From: Flavobacterium sp.
GTDB taxonomy: Bacteria; Bacteroidota; Bacteroidia; Flavobacteriales; Flavobacteriaceae
DNA: 64,000 nucleotides
Direction: 5' to 3'
Assembly: GCF_027484205.1 (NCBI RefSeq)
Contig: NZ_JAIXUB010000004.1
Span: 60,650-124,649, forward strand
Shown here: piece by piece, positions 1 through 9,489 of the stretch
How positions within the stretch are numbered: position 1 is the first letter of the stretch
Layout of the letters: each line of letters starts with the position of its first letter
Program-made: the position numbers and the translations under genes
The notes under the pieces: generated by a model
Seen by the model: only the letters and a program-made list of their open reading frames with translations
What the model was told of the DNA's origin: nothing
Database searches by the model: none

Positions 1-395
1 GATTGCATTTTTGATAAATCTTTTCGTGCTTTTTCAAGTTTACTTTGGTTTTTAGAAACTGCTTTTTCCGCTGATTCTAATTTTTTTTGCTCCTTTTCAA
101 TTTTCTTTACTTCTTTTTCAGCTTTTTTCTGGGCTTTTTTTGCTTCTTTTTCAGCCTTCTCAGCATCTTTTTGAGCTTTTTCAACTTTAGCTTCTGCTTT
201 TTCTTGAGCTTTTAAACTCTTTTTTTCTTCTTTCAATTGTTGCTCAAGTCTAGCTTTTTCATCTGCTTTTTGCTTTTCAAGTTCTAATGCTTTTACCTTT
301 ACCGAATCAGTTGCTACTGTTGTAATAGTTTCTTGAGCATAGAAATTTTGAAAACACATCAATACGATCGCTGTCAATAATAATTTAATTTTCAT
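1..395 (-). CDS. Secreted coiled-coil protein, 3' end outside window
   Basis: The minus-strand frame is open from an ATG at 395-393 to the window edge (131 codons), so the protein is truncated here. It begins with a clear signal peptide of about 20 residues ending in NFYAQ, followed by a short linker and a long stretch made almost only of Lys, Ala, Glu and Gln. This has the heptad look of an extended coiled coil (for example KAQKDAEKAEKEAKKAQKKA). Predicted location is the periplasm or cell surface. The strong base bias of the gene follows from this composition. I do not recognise a named family, and the missing C-terminus could carry a further domain. It is divergent from the nuclease gene at 492. 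Confidence 0.75.
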   Translation of the reverse strand, partial: MKIKLLLTAIVLMCFQNFYAQETITTVATDSVKVKALELEKQKADEKARLEQQLKEEKKSLKAQEKAEAKVEKAQKDAEKAEKEAKKAQKKAEKEVKKIEKEQKKLESAEKAVSKNQSKLEKARKDLSKMQ

Positions 396-491
396 TTTTT
401 TTCAATTTAGTTTTATTAAATTCAATTTATATCTTTACTGCATAACAAATACCATTCCTAAAAAACGGAGTTCACAGCAAACTATAAAATT

Positions 492-1304
492 ATGAATATT
501 TATTTAAGAAATAAAACTATTTTTTGTCTAATAATTGCTACAACTATTTTTTCATGTAAGCGATATGATGATTTGCCTGTTGAAAATGAGGAAAGTGTTT
601 CAGTAGAAAAAAGTTCAAAAGATTTTGATTTTTTACCAACTTCAACAACCAATGAAATTGTTATTCATGAAAATTATACATTGTCATATATAGATGAATA
701 TGAACAAGCTGAGTGGGTTGCTTATGAATTAAAAAAAAGCGAATTGAATTATCAAAATAATAATTTTGAAAGACCTTTTTTTATTGAAGATACTAAAGTT
801 AAATCGGGTTCAGCAGATTGGAGAAATTACAAAAGATCAGGTTATGATAAAGGACATCTTTGCCCAGCTGGAGATAGAAAATTTTCAAAAGATGCTTTTG
901 AAGAAACCTTTTTGACATCCAATATCTCACCTCAGAAACATGATTTTAATGAAGGTGTTTGGAATAGATTGGAGCAAAAAGTAAGATATTGGGCATCAAA
1001 ATATGATGGAGTTTATGTTGTTACTGGCGGCGTTTTCACGGATAATATGGAAACAATTGGTGATGAAGACGTAGCTGTTCCAGAGTTTTTTTATAAAGTT
1101 CTTTTAGACAAATCAAGAAGTGAATATAATGCTATTGCTTTTTTAGTTCCGCATGAAGATAGTGCCAAACCTCTATATGAATTTGTTGTTTCCATCGATG
1201 AATTAGAAGAAAAAACAGGTTTAGATTTTTTTCCAAAATTAAATGATTCCGTAGAGAATGATTTAGAAAAAAGCAGTGATTATAAGTCGTGGAGTTTTAA
1301 CTAA
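492..1304 (+). CDS. DNA/RNA non-specific endonuclease, lipoprotein
   Basis: This is a beta-beta-alpha-metal nuclease of the NUC1 / Endonuclease_NS family (Serratia nuclease, EndoG relatives), which cleaves DNA and RNA with a single magnesium ion. The signature is D119-K-G-H122 within SGYDKGHLCPAGDRKFS (the DRGH motif, His122 as general base). N153 in HDFNEGVWN corresponds to the metal-binding Asn. The N-terminus is a lipoprotein signal with lipobox TIFSC (Cys22), so the enzyme should be anchored to a membrane facing the periplasm or outside, where it could scavenge nucleic acids. At 270 residues it is normal for the family. It converges on rodA with one base between stop codons. No immunity partner is visible. 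Confidence 0.9.
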   Translation: MNIYLRNKTIFCLIIATTIFSCKRYDDLPVENEESVSVEKSSKDFDFLPTSTTNEIVIHENYTLSYIDEYEQAEWVAYELKKSELNYQNNNFERPFFIEDTKVKSGSADWRNYKRSGYDKGHLCPAGDRKFSKDAFEETFLTSNISPQKHDFNEGVWNRLEQKVRYWASKYDGVYVVTGGVFTDNMETIGDEDVAVPEFFYKVLLDKSRSEYNAIAFLVPHEDSAKPLYEFVVSIDELEEKTGLDFFPKLNDSVENDLEKSSDYKSWSFN

Positions 1305-1305
1305 A

Positions 1306-2571
1306 CTACCATTCATTTACTTTATTGGCATCCATTTTTAGAAAAATAAACAATAAAACAGTAAATCCCCAAAGTCCAGAGCCACCATACGAAAAGAAAG
1401 GTAATGGTACGCCAATTGTTGGAAAAACTCCAATAACCATTGCAATATTTACAAAAAAGTGGATAAATAATATTGCCGCAACACAATAGCCATAGACGCG
1501 ACTAAACTTGGTTTTTTGCCTTTCAGCAAGATATATTATTCTTAAAATTAATCCAACAAAAAGACCAATTACAAATATACAACCAGCAAAACCCCATTCT
1601 TCACCTACTGTCGTAAATATATAATCGGTGTGTTGTTCAGGAACAAATCCACCTTTAGTTTGCGTACCTTCTAAATATCCTTTACCAAATAAACCTCCTG
1701 AACCAATTGCTATTTCTGATTGATTGGTATTATATCCAACACCTTTCAAATCGACTTCTTTTCCAAGAAGAATATTAAAACGATCGCGATGATGTTGTTT
1801 AAAAACATTGTTGAAAACATAGTTAACAGAAAATGAAAAACTCGAAATCATTACAAGTAAAATGGCACTTGCAATAATATTTCTATCAACTATTCTGCTT
1901 TTAAAATAGTTAATGGCTAAAATCACTACTGTTATACCTATTACAATATAAGGGTTGTTTGTAACTAACGTTAATACAAATAAAAGTATTGCAATAAAAC
2001 CTGTCAATAAGTACCAGCCAGGCATTCCTTCTCTAAAAAGGACTACGAAAAAGATACTATAAATTAAAGCACTACCAGGATCGGGTTGAGGTAATATAAG
2101 CATTACAGGTAACATCACTATCAGTAATACTTGAACTTGTCTGTTGACTTCTTTAAGATTTATTTGTACGTCGCTAAGGTATTTTGCTAAAGCAAGTGCT
2201 GTAGCGGCTTTAGCAAACTCTGAAGGTTGTAATGTAAAACTTCCAATGGCATACCAACATCGTTGACCTGCAATAACTTTTCCAAAAGCAAATAAACCGA
2301 GTAATGATAAAATTGAAATGGCAAATATTACAATTGAAAATTTTTCGTAAAATTTTGCATCAACAAAAAGGACAATGAAAATGATAGGTATGGTAAACAA
2401 TATAAATAAAAATTGTTTACCATAAACTTGTGAAAAATCTAATATTGAAGAATCTTCACCAACATTTGATAGTGAAGAAGAGTATATATTAAGCCAACCC
2501 ATAATTACCAATACTATGTAAATTATGATGCTAATCCAATCAATATTTTGTGAAATACTTTGATTTTTCAT
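1306..2571 (-). CDS. rodA: Rod-shape SEDS glycosyltransferase RodA
   Basis: SEDS-family (FtsW/RodA/SpoVE) integral membrane protein of 421 residues that polymerises lipid II into glycan strands together with PBP2 during cell elongation. About ten hydrophobic segments are visible. Family hallmarks include the QPSEFAKAA segment, the QPDPGSALI loop and the C-terminal GVPLPFFSYGGSG motif. It is the last gene of the mreB-mreC-mreD-mrdA-rodA series and lies one base after mrdA, so it is surely cotranscribed with its partner transpeptidase. That linkage distinguishes it from the divisome paralogue FtsW. Confidence 0.95.
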   Translation of the reverse strand: MKNQSISQNIDWISIIIYIVLVIMGWLNIYSSSLSNVGEDSSILDFSQVYGKQFLFILFTIPIIFIVLFVDAKFYEKFSIVIFAISILSLLGLFAFGKVIAGQRCWYAIGSFTLQPSEFAKAATALALAKYLSDVQINLKEVNRQVQVLLIVMLPVMLILPQPDPGSALIYSIFFVVLFREGMPGWYLLTGFIAILLFVLTLVTNNPYIVIGITVVILAINYFKSRIVDRNIIASAILLVMISSFSFSVNYVFNNVFKQHHRDRFNILLGKEVDLKGVGYNTNQSEIAIGSGGLFGKGYLEGTQTKGGFVPEQHTDYIFTTVGEEWGFAGCIFVIGLFVGLILRIIYLAERQKTKFSRVYGYCVAAILFIHFFVNIAMVIGVFPTIGVPLPFFSYGGSGLWGFTVLLFIFLKMDANKVNEW

Positions 2572-2572
2572 T

Positions 2573-4537
2573 TTAATTAGCTTTTGTACTATCTTTTAAA
2601 GCTCCTTTTTTTGCGTTCTTTTGTTTTGTGATTGAATCGAGTTTTCTTTTTACTAATGCTAAACTATCTCTTCTTTTAAAAATACTATCTTGTTGTTTTT
2701 TTGGAAGTAATTTGTCATACTGCGATTTTAAACTTCCATTTAGCATTCTTTTTTCAAAATCAACTCTTGTGATTTTTTTATTCAAATATTTTTCAATCAT
2801 TAATGTAGTAATTGGACCAGCCCATCGTGCACCCCAATATCCATTTTCAACAAAAACTGCAATAGCGATTTTTGGATTGTCTTTAGGTGCAAATGCAACA
2901 AATATAGAGTGATCTTGAAGTTTTACTCTTCTACCGTTAACTTTTGCAAAATTTTCCGCTGTTCCTGTTTTTCCACATATTTCAATTCCCACAGCTCCAA
3001 GTCCACCAGCTGTTCCACCTCGTCCATAGACTGCGTTCATACCTTCAACAATTGGATCAAAATATTTTCTATCGATAGATGTTGTATGTTTAGTTCTAAA
3101 ACGTTTGTCGATAATATTTCCTTCAATTTTTTTAACAATATGAGGTGTGTAATAGTAACCTCTATTGGCAATTGTTGCCATGAAATTTGCTAATTGTATA
3201 GGAGTCATTAAAACCTCTCCTTGACCAATAGCATTTGACAAAATTGTTTTTCCATCCCATTTCCATCCAGCATATGCTTTGTCATATGTTTTTCCTGTTG
3301 GAATATTTCCCTTTCTTCCAGTAGGTAAATCATATCCCATAAAATCTCCTAAACCAAATGATTTTAAATGTTTTGCCCAAACATCAACGCCGTAAGATCT
3401 GTCTTTATATTTATTTACGGTTTTTATGTAAGAATTAGAAAAATAAGTGTTGCATGATTGATAAATTGCTCTGTGAAGTTGAACTGCTCCACCAGAACAG
3501 TGACATTTCATAAATCTACCTCTAGCATAACTAAATCCATGACGGCAATAAAAGCTGGTACTGTCAGTAATTACTCCTTCTTGTAACGCAATTAAACCTG
3601 TTAATATTTTAAATGGCGAACCTGGAGGATATTCAGCAAGTAAACCTCTGTCATACAGTGGTTTTGCTATGGAATCTCTATATAATTTACTATAATTTTT
3701 AGAACGTTGTCTTCCTACTAAACTTGATGGATCGTATGATGGAGCAGTTACAAGTGCTAAGATTTCACCAGTTCTTGGTTCAATAGCTACAATTCCACCT
3801 CGTTTATTGATCATTAATTCTTCTCCATATTTTTGAAGTTCTGCATCAATGGTTAGTGTTATGTCTTTTCCTTGTTTTGCAATAGTATCAAATTTGCCTT
3901 CTTTATAAGAACCAATTTCTCGATTAAATTTATCTCTTAAAATATATTTTACCCCTTTTTGACCTCGTAAAATTTCTTCATATTCTTCTTCAACACCTTG
4001 TTTTCCTAGTAAATCTCCTCCTTTATAATATGGATTTTTGTTAACTACGGCTTCATTTGCTTGTGTTATAAATCCAAAAACATTAGCTGCATAATTTACT
4101 TGATAATCTCTCAAAGAACGCTTTTGAATATAAAATCCTTCAAATCGTCTTAGTTTTTCTTGAAATGCAGCATACTCAAGTTTATTTAATTGAGATAAAA
4201 ACACAGAAGGTAGCATCGGACTATAAACCCTAGCTTTTTCAATTTTTTTTATAAATTCTTCTTTAGTAATATTTAGTAATTTACAAAATTGAACAGTGTC
4301 AATATTTTTCACATGACGAGGAACAACCATAATATCATATGAAGGTTGATTTGCAACTAATAATTTTCCATTTCTATCATATAGATAGCCGCGTTCAGGA
4401 TACGTATAATTAATTTTAATTGCATTATTTTCGGATTGCAATTTGAAAGAATCATCAATAACCTGTAAATAAAAAAGGCGAATCAGTAATAACGATGCCG
4501 TAATAATTACTAATGCTGGAAGTAAAACCTTTCTCAT
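2573..4537 (-). CDS. mrdA: Penicillin-binding protein 2, elongasome transpeptidase
   Basis: Class B PBP of 654 residues that cross-links peptidoglycan with RodA. An N-terminal membrane anchor (about 5-25) precedes the dimerisation/pedestal region and a transpeptidase domain. The three active-site motifs are present: S307-P-F-K310 (SxxK nucleophile), S361-C-N363 (SxN) and K523-T-G525 (KTG). The C-terminal tail after about residue 590 is long, Lys/Asp/Ser rich and of low complexity, which is common in flavobacterial homologues. The start overlaps the mreD stop by four bases, indicating translational coupling. Confidence 0.95.
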   Translation of the reverse strand: MRKVLLPALVIITASLLLIRLFYLQVIDDSFKLQSENNAIKINYTYPERGYLYDRNGKLLVANQPSYDIMVVPRHVKNIDTVQFCKLLNITKEEFIKKIEKARVYSPMLPSVFLSQLNKLEYAAFQEKLRRFEGFYIQKRSLRDYQVNYAANVFGFITQANEAVVNKNPYYKGGDLLGKQGVEEEYEEILRGQKGVKYILRDKFNREIGSYKEGKFDTIAKQGKDITLTIDAELQKYGEELMINKRGGIVAIEPRTGEILALVTAPSYDPSSLVGRQRSKNYSKLYRDSIAKPLYDRGLLAEYPPGSPFKILTGLIALQEGVITDSTSFYCRHGFSYARGRFMKCHCSGGAVQLHRAIYQSCNTYFSNSYIKTVNKYKDRSYGVDVWAKHLKSFGLGDFMGYDLPTGRKGNIPTGKTYDKAYAGWKWDGKTILSNAIGQGEVLMTPIQLANFMATIANRGYYYTPHIVKKIEGNIIDKRFRTKHTTSIDRKYFDPIVEGMNAVYGRGGTAGGLGAVGIEICGKTGTAENFAKVNGRRVKLQDHSIFVAFAPKDNPKIAIAVFVENGYWGARWAGPITTLMIEKYLNKKITRVDFEKRMLNGSLKSQYDKLLPKKQQDSIFKRRDSLALVKRKLDSITKQKNAKKGALKDSTKAN

Positions 4538-5040
4538 CGTTTTTTGGGCTTAATTAAGTAGATAATTAATATGCTTATGATAATTGTGAATAACGTACTA
4601 ACTAATGTTTTAAGTATAATGCTCCAAAAGAATTCTAATGTAAAAATTTCTAAGACAAATAAAATTACATGGTGAATTGCTACAGAAAGAAATATAAATG
4701 AAAAACGTTCAGGTGTTAAAACATCATTAATTCTAACGGTTTGATATTCATAGCTTAATCCAAAAGAAAATTTGAACAATGATGGTCTTACATAGGCGAG
4801 AACTAAACAAGATGCTGCATGAACTCCACCAGAATCCATGAATAAATCCATTATTAATCCAAGAAAAAAACTAGCTAGAAGTAAAGCTGATTTATTTCCA
4901 TTTACTGGATACAAGATTATAAATAAAACATAAGGAAACGGATTGATGTATCCCAAAAAATCAAATTTATTGAAAATAGTAACTTGAGCTGCAAGCAACA
5001 AAATAAAACGGGCAATATTTAGTAATAAAGCACTATTCAT
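4534..5040 (-). CDS. mreD: Rod-shape determining membrane protein MreD
   Basis: Small hydrophobic protein of 168 residues with five to six predicted membrane helices, the size and pattern of MreD. MreD is the poorly conserved inner-membrane partner of MreC in the elongasome. Sequence motifs are weak, so the call rests on topology, the segment LGLIMDLFMDSGGVHAASCL (G-x-x-x-D-x-x typical of MreD), and its fixed place between mreC and mrdA. It overlaps mreC by eight bases and mrdA by four, which suggests tight stoichiometric coupling. Confidence 0.88.
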   Translation of the reverse strand: MNSALLLNIARFILLLAAQVTIFNKFDFLGYINPFPYVLFIILYPVNGNKSALLLASFFLGLIMDLFMDSGGVHAASCLVLAYVRPSLFKFSFGLSYEYQTVRINDVLTPERFSFIFLSVAIHHVILFVLEIFTLEFFWSIILKTLVSTLFTIIISILIIYLIKPKKR

Positions 5041-5857
5041 CTTTTACAGTTGTTTCTTCAAGTTTTTTGATTTCTTCAGTGTCTTTATTTTTTATAACAT
5101 AAACATAACCAAGACTCGTCATGTCATTGAACAAGCGAACTTCTAAAACATATAAATTCGTTTCGTTGTCTATGTAAGTCTTTTCTATTGTTCCAATGTT
5201 TATATTTTCAGGAAATATAGTTGATTGACCTCCAGTTACAATAGTGTCGCCCTTTTTAACGGTTGCTAATCTCGGAACATCGGTTAATTGAACAAAACCT
5301 GTGTTTTTGCCGTTCCAAATTAATGATCCAAAATGTCCTGATTTTTTGACTTTAGCATTAATAGGTGATTTTACATTTAAAATACTTAAAACCGTAGCGT
5401 AGTTTTTTGAAGTAGTTTCAACAACCCCAACAATACCTAAACTATTAATAACTCCCATATCTTGTTTCAATCCATCTTTTGAACCTTTGTTAAGGGTTAA
5501 ATAATTTTCATGAATATTGTATGAGTTTTTAATAACCTTAGCAGTAATTAAATTAATTTGCTTCACACCACTAATGGTATCATAAGGAATTTTAGTAGTA
5601 TCTTTCAAGTTGAAAAGAATACTTTTTAATCGAGCATTCTCTTTAGCGAGTTCGTCATTTTGAATTTTCAAATTGAAATATTCTTCAACATTATTCATCT
5701 TTTCATAAACTCCACCAGATAGAAAATTTGCAGAGCTTATAACCTTACTTTTATGATAAGAATGTGATTGAATAGTTAAAGAAATAGATATTATCATAAG
5801 CAGCAAAAACAGCATACGATAGCTGTTTTTAAATATAAAATTGAATATTTGCTGCAT
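5033..5857 (-). CDS. mreC: Rod-shape determining protein MreC
   Basis: Bitopic membrane protein of 274 residues with one N-terminal membrane segment (about 13-30), a coiled coil (about 55-85, NVEEYFNLKIQNDELAKENA) and a periplasmic double beta-barrel domain. The SLGIVGVVETTSKNYATVLS stretch is the conserved MreC core. It scaffolds PBP2/RodA in the periplasm and links them to MreB. It is the second gene of the mre operon, 66 bases after mreB and overlapping mreD. The final residues are acidic and lysine-rich. Confidence 0.93.
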   Translation of the reverse strand: MQQIFNFIFKNSYRMLFLLLMIISISLTIQSHSYHKSKVISSANFLSGGVYEKMNNVEEYFNLKIQNDELAKENARLKSILFNLKDTTKIPYDTISGVKQINLITAKVIKNSYNIHENYLTLNKGSKDGLKQDMGVINSLGIVGVVETTSKNYATVLSILNVKSPINAKVKKSGHFGSLIWNGKNTGFVQLTDVPRLATVKKGDTIVTGGQSTIFPENINIGTIEKTYIDNETNLYVLEVRLFNDMTSLGYVYVIKNKDTEEIKKLEETTVKDE

Positions 5858-5923
5858 TTTTATCTAATGTTCGGTTGAAAGTATTCCGTGAAAAACTAAA
5901 AATCTATTTGTAGTTGTTTAAAA

Positions 5924-6952
5924 CTATTTAATTAAGATACTTCTAAATTTTGGAATGTCTTTCAATGCCATTCCAGTTCCTCTAACAACAGCTTTCAATG
6001 GATCTTCTGCAATATAAACAGGTAAGTCTGTTTTCAAGGAAATACGTTTATCTAAACCACGAAGCATTGAACCTCCACCTGCTAAATATATACCAGTATT
6101 ATAAATATCTGCTGCTAATTCTGGAGGTGTTTGTGATAACGTTTCCATAATAGCATCTTCAATTCTTTGAATAGATTTGTCTAACGCTTTTGCAATTTCT
6201 CTAAAAGAAACTTCAACTTGTTTTGGTTTACCTGTAAGCAAATCTCTACCTTGAACTGACATATCTTCTGGAGGAGAATCTAAAGCATCTGTAGCAGCAC
6301 CAATTTGTATTTTGATTTTCTCAGCTGTAGTTTCACCCACAAATAAATTGTGTTGCGTTCTCATGTAGTAAATGATGTCATTTGTAAAAACATCACCTGC
6401 AATTTTTACTGATTTATCACAAACAATTCCGCCAAGAGCAATGACTGCAATTTCTGTTGTTCCTCCACCAATATCAACAATCATGTTTCCTTTAGGCTGC
6501 ATAATGTCAATACCAATACCAATTGCCGCAGCCATTGGTTCATGAATTAAATAAACTTCTTTTCCGTTTACACGTTCGCAACTTTCTTTTACGGCACGCA
6601 TTTCTACTTCAGTAATTCCAGATGGAATACAAACTACCATGCGTAATGCAGGCGTAAACATTTTTTTCTTCAATGCTGGAATACTTTTGATAAACATCTT
6701 TATCATTTCTTCAGAAGCAGCAAAATCAGCAATAACACCATCTTTCAATGGACGTATGGTTTTGATGTTTTCATGGGTTTTACCTTGCATCATATTTGCT
6801 TCTTTTCCAGCAGCAATTATTTTTCCAGTAATTCTATCTCTGGCAACAATAGATGGACTATCAATTACAACTTTGTCGTTGTGAATGATTAGCGTATTTG
6901 CGGTACCAAGGTCAATTGCTATATCCTCAGTCATGAAATCAAAAAATCCCAT
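5924..6952 (-). CDS. mreB: Actin-like rod-shape protein MreB
   Basis: Bacterial actin homologue (342 residues) that forms membrane-associated filaments directing wall synthesis. The ATPase-fold signatures are clear: the phosphate-1 loop IDLGTANTLI near the N-terminus, phosphate-2 MIVDIGGGTTEIAVIALGG in the middle and the adenosine loop GIYLAGGGSMLRGLD near the C-terminus. It is the first gene of the cell-shape operon, with a TAnnTTTG promoter box 45 bases upstream. Length and sequence are typical, and nothing is missing. Confidence 0.97.
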   Translation of the reverse strand: MGFFDFMTEDIAIDLGTANTLIIHNDKVVIDSPSIVARDRITGKIIAAGKEANMMQGKTHENIKTIRPLKDGVIADFAASEEMIKMFIKSIPALKKKMFTPALRMVVCIPSGITEVEMRAVKESCERVNGKEVYLIHEPMAAAIGIGIDIMQPKGNMIVDIGGGTTEIAVIALGGIVCDKSVKIAGDVFTNDIIYYMRTQHNLFVGETTAEKIKIQIGAATDALDSPPEDMSVQGRDLLTGKPKQVEVSFREIAKALDKSIQRIEDAIMETLSQTPPELAADIYNTGIYLAGGGSMLRGLDKRISLKTDLPVYIAEDPLKAVVRGTGMALKDIPKFRSILIK

Positions 6953-6996
6953 AGTTATGTAAAGGGTGTTAGTTTGTTATGTTTTTATTAAGCCTA

Positions 6997-7004
6997 CAAA
7001 AATA
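6997..7004 (-). promoter_or_regulatory. Promoter -7 box for mreB operon
   Basis: Read on the minus strand the bases are TATTTTTG, matching the Bacteroidota -7 consensus TAnnTTTG. The position, 45 bases before the mreB ATG and just after the purH stop, suits the main promoter of mreBCD-mrdA-rodA. No TTG is seen at the expected -33 distance, so this rests on one box. Confidence 0.4.
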
Positions 7005-7010
7005 ATAAAA

Positions 7011-8537
7011 TTAATGTTTAAAATGACGTGTTCCAGTAAATACCATTGCAACTTTATTTTCGTTACAATAATTAATGCTTAATTCGTCTTTTATAGAACC
7101 TCCAGGTTGAATAACTGCTGTAATTCCAGCATTTTTTGCAATCTCAACACAATCAGGGAAAGGGAAGAATGCGTCACTTGCCATTACTGCACCATTCAAA
7201 TCAAAATTAAATGAGTTTGCTTTTTCAATTGCTTGTCTCAAAGCATCAACTCTTGATGTTTGTCCTGTTCCAGCGGCAATTAATTGACCATTTTTTGCTA
7301 AAACAATTGTGTTTGATTTTGTGTTTTTACAAATTTTTGATGCAAAAATTAAATCTTCAATTTCTTGATTCGTTGGTGTTGTTATTGTAACGTTTTTTAA
7401 GCCTTCTTTATTGTCTGTTATGTTATTTCTATCTTGGACTAAAATACCATTTAAACATGTTCTTACTTGTCTATTTGGTAAAGGTACATTATTTATTGTC
7501 AATATGATTCTGTTTTTCTTTTCTTGTAAAATTGTTACTGCTTCCTCATCAAAACTTGGAGCAATTACTACTTCACAAAATAATGAATTTATTTCGTTTG
7601 CTGTGGCAACATCTATTTTTCCATTTGCAATTAAAACGCCACCAAATGCTGAGGTTGGATCACCAGCAAGCGCATCAAGGTAAGCTTCTTTCATGGAGTT
7701 TCTAGTTGAAATTCCACAGGCGTTATTATGCTTTAAAATGGCAAATGTTGGTGCATCGTTTTTAAACTCTAAAATTAAATTTACCGCAGCATCTACATCA
7801 AGTAAGTTGTTGTATGACAATTCTTTTCCATGAAGTTTTGTGAAAATCGCATCAAAATCTCCAAAGAAAAACCCTTTTTGATGTGGATTTTCACCATATC
7901 GAAGTACTTGACAATTGGTTTCGCTAACTTTTAAAATTGTTTCATCTGTATTAAAATAATTAAAAATAGCAGCATCATAATGAGATGATGTATGAAACGC
8001 CTTTGTAGCTAATAATCTTCTTTGTTCTAAAGTTGTTGCGCCATTTCCTTCAGAAATCATTTCTAAAAATAAACCATATTCATTTACCGAAGGAACAATC
8101 ACAGTATCATTAAAATTTTTTGCTGCGGCACGAATCAATGAAATGCCACCAATATCTATTTTTTCGATGATATCAGCTTCACTTGCACCTGATGCAACAG
8201 TTTTTTCAAATGGATATAAATCTACTATAACCAAGTCAATTTGAGGAATGTCAAATTCTTGCATTTGTTGCACATCGGTAGCATTGTTTTGACGGTTTAA
8301 AATTCCACCAAAAATTTTTGGATGTAATGTTTTAACTCTTCCGCCAAGGATTTCAGGAAAAGAAGTAATGTCTTCAACAGGAACTACTGGAATTCCTAGA
8401 TTTTTTATAAATTCTTCTGTTCCGCCAGTAGAATAAAAAGTAACATTTTGTTCGTGTAGTTTGCGAACAATTGGTTCTAAACCATCTTTCGAAAAGACAG
8501 AAATTAAAGCCGATTTAATAGTTTTTGTTGTGCTCAT
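7011..8537 (-). CDS. purH: Bifunctional AICAR transformylase/IMP cyclohydrolase
   Basis: Cytosolic enzyme (508 residues) for the last two steps of IMP synthesis: formylation of AICAR with 10-formyl-THF, then ring closure. The N-terminal MGS-like cyclohydrolase domain (about 1-145) shows FYSTGGTEEFI and the GGRVKTLHPKI loop. The C-terminal transformylase domain carries RYGENPHQ and the catalytic KHNNACG motif. Length and order of domains are standard. It precedes mreB by 58 bases on the same strand, but mreB has its own promoter box. purH itself has a two-part promoter upstream. Confidence 0.97.
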   Translation of the reverse strand: MSTTKTIKSALISVFSKDGLEPIVRKLHEQNVTFYSTGGTEEFIKNLGIPVVPVEDITSFPEILGGRVKTLHPKIFGGILNRQNNATDVQQMQEFDIPQIDLVIVDLYPFEKTVASGASEADIIEKIDIGGISLIRAAAKNFNDTVIVPSVNEYGLFLEMISEGNGATTLEQRRLLATKAFHTSSHYDAAIFNYFNTDETILKVSETNCQVLRYGENPHQKGFFFGDFDAIFTKLHGKELSYNNLLDVDAAVNLILEFKNDAPTFAILKHNNACGISTRNSMKEAYLDALAGDPTSAFGGVLIANGKIDVATANEINSLFCEVVIAPSFDEEAVTILQEKKNRIILTINNVPLPNRQVRTCLNGILVQDRNNITDNKEGLKNVTITTPTNQEIEDLIFASKICKNTKSNTIVLAKNGQLIAAGTGQTSRVDALRQAIEKANSFNFDLNGAVMASDAFFPFPDCVEIAKNAGITAVIQPGGSIKDELSINYCNENKVAMVFTGTRHFKH

Positions 8538-8558
8538 TTTGTTGTGTTGTTAAGCACG

Positions 8559-8593
8559 CAAAAGTAGTTTTTTTAATCGGAATTTATTTCAAA
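8559..8593 (-). promoter_or_regulatory. Bipartite promoter of purH
   Basis: Minus-strand TACTTTTG (8559-8566) matches the -7 consensus TAnnTTTG. TTTG at 8590-8593 lies 23 bases upstream, the upper end of the spacing known for Flavobacterium sigma-A promoters. The -7 box ends 21 bases before the purH ATG. Confidence 0.5.
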
Positions 8594-8686
8594 TTTTTCT
8601 CTGATTTTTTAAATTATTTTCTAATGAAATTATCATTGGTTTTAGTAAGTTTTGTTCACAATCAATGCGATTCATTTTTAATTTAT

Positions 8687-8694
8687 TATTTTTG
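8687..8694 (+). promoter_or_regulatory. Promoter -7 box for lipoprotein gene
   Basis: TATTTTTG fits TAnnTTTG and lies 28 bases before the ATG at 8723. No TTG is found at the proper -33 distance. Confidence 0.35.
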
Positions 8695-8722
8695 ATGACA
8701 ATTAATTTTTAACATCTTCAAA

Positions 8723-9343
8723 ATGAAAACTACTGCAATTAAACTTTTGATTTTTTCATTCTTTTTTAGTTTTTTAATTTCATGTAGTAGTGATGATGAA
8801 GCAAAACAATTTCCATTAGATCAACCAAGTGTTACTGATGCTGAAGATTATAATGTTTATGCAGCAATTATTGACAGTTATAGTGCTGATAAATTTGTTC
8901 TCAAACAAAAAACGTTATCAGGTTATACTTTTATAGATGATTACTTTATTGAGCAATTATCGGAGGACAATCCAGGATTTGAACCTGAAATGGCTGCAAC
9001 TTTAGTTGAGGTTAATCAAAATCCTTTGTATTTAGAGGAATCTTTTGCTATTTCATCTACACAAGTAGTTTTAGTTTCGGAGGCACAGTTAGAATATATT
9101 TTTAATGATGGTTATTCAGAAAATGACTGGAATCAATTTCATGATACATTTTCAAATTCTGAATCTATTGGTTATGGTTATAATCAATTTTCTGCGGTAG
9201 CTTATAATGCCGATAAAACAAAAGCTTTAGTTGAAACTGCAAATGTTTGTGGTCCGCTTTGTGGACTTGGGCTATTGATTTATCTTGAAAAAGAAAATGG
9301 CATTTGGATTATTAAAAAAAGTGTTCAAACTTGGATTTCATGA
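8723..9343 (+). CDS. Uncharacterised lipoprotein
   Basis: A 206-residue protein with a typical Bacteroidota lipoprotein signal: hydrophobic stretch, lipobox FLISC (Cys21), then SSDDEA, an acidic tail of the type that often precedes surface or outer-membrane lipoproteins. The mature part is acidic. It contains ENDWNQFHDTFSNSESIGY and, near the end, the pair CGPLCGLGLL followed by a conserved-looking ENGIWIIKKSVQTWIS terminus. That terminus resembles the closing strand of a small alpha/beta domain. I do not recognise a family. It stands alone, with its own promoter box and 146 bases to the next gene. Confidence 0.75.
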   Translation: MKTTAIKLLIFSFFFSFLISCSSDDEAKQFPLDQPSVTDAEDYNVYAAIIDSYSADKFVLKQKTLSGYTFIDDYFIEQLSEDNPGFEPEMAATLVEVNQNPLYLEESFAISSTQVVLVSEAQLEYIFNDGYSENDWNQFHDTFSNSESIGYGYNQFSAVAYNADKTKALVETANVCGPLCGLGLLIYLEKENGIWIIKKSVQTWIS

Positions 9344-9458
9344 TTAATGTAACCACATATTTTTATTTTTCGATTAGCAAATCTATTCAAAGTCAAATCT
9401 AAAATCAATTTCTATCTAATTTTCTGTAACAATTATCAATTTCTAGTTACTAATACCT

Positions 9459-9466
9459 TAAATTTG
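9459..9466 (+). promoter_or_regulatory. Promoter -7 box for permease gene
   Basis: TAAATTTG fits TAnnTTTG and ends 23 bases before the ATG at 9490. No TTG lies at the expected -33 distance. Confidence 0.4.
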
Positions 9467-9489
9467 ACCTAGAAAAGAACGCTAAAAAC

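Noticed and set aside
492..1304. Secreted toxin of a toxin-immunity pair
   Set aside because: A lipoprotein signal and a stand-alone nuclease domain fit a surface or periplasmic scavenging nuclease. No immunity gene or delivery domain is adjacent.
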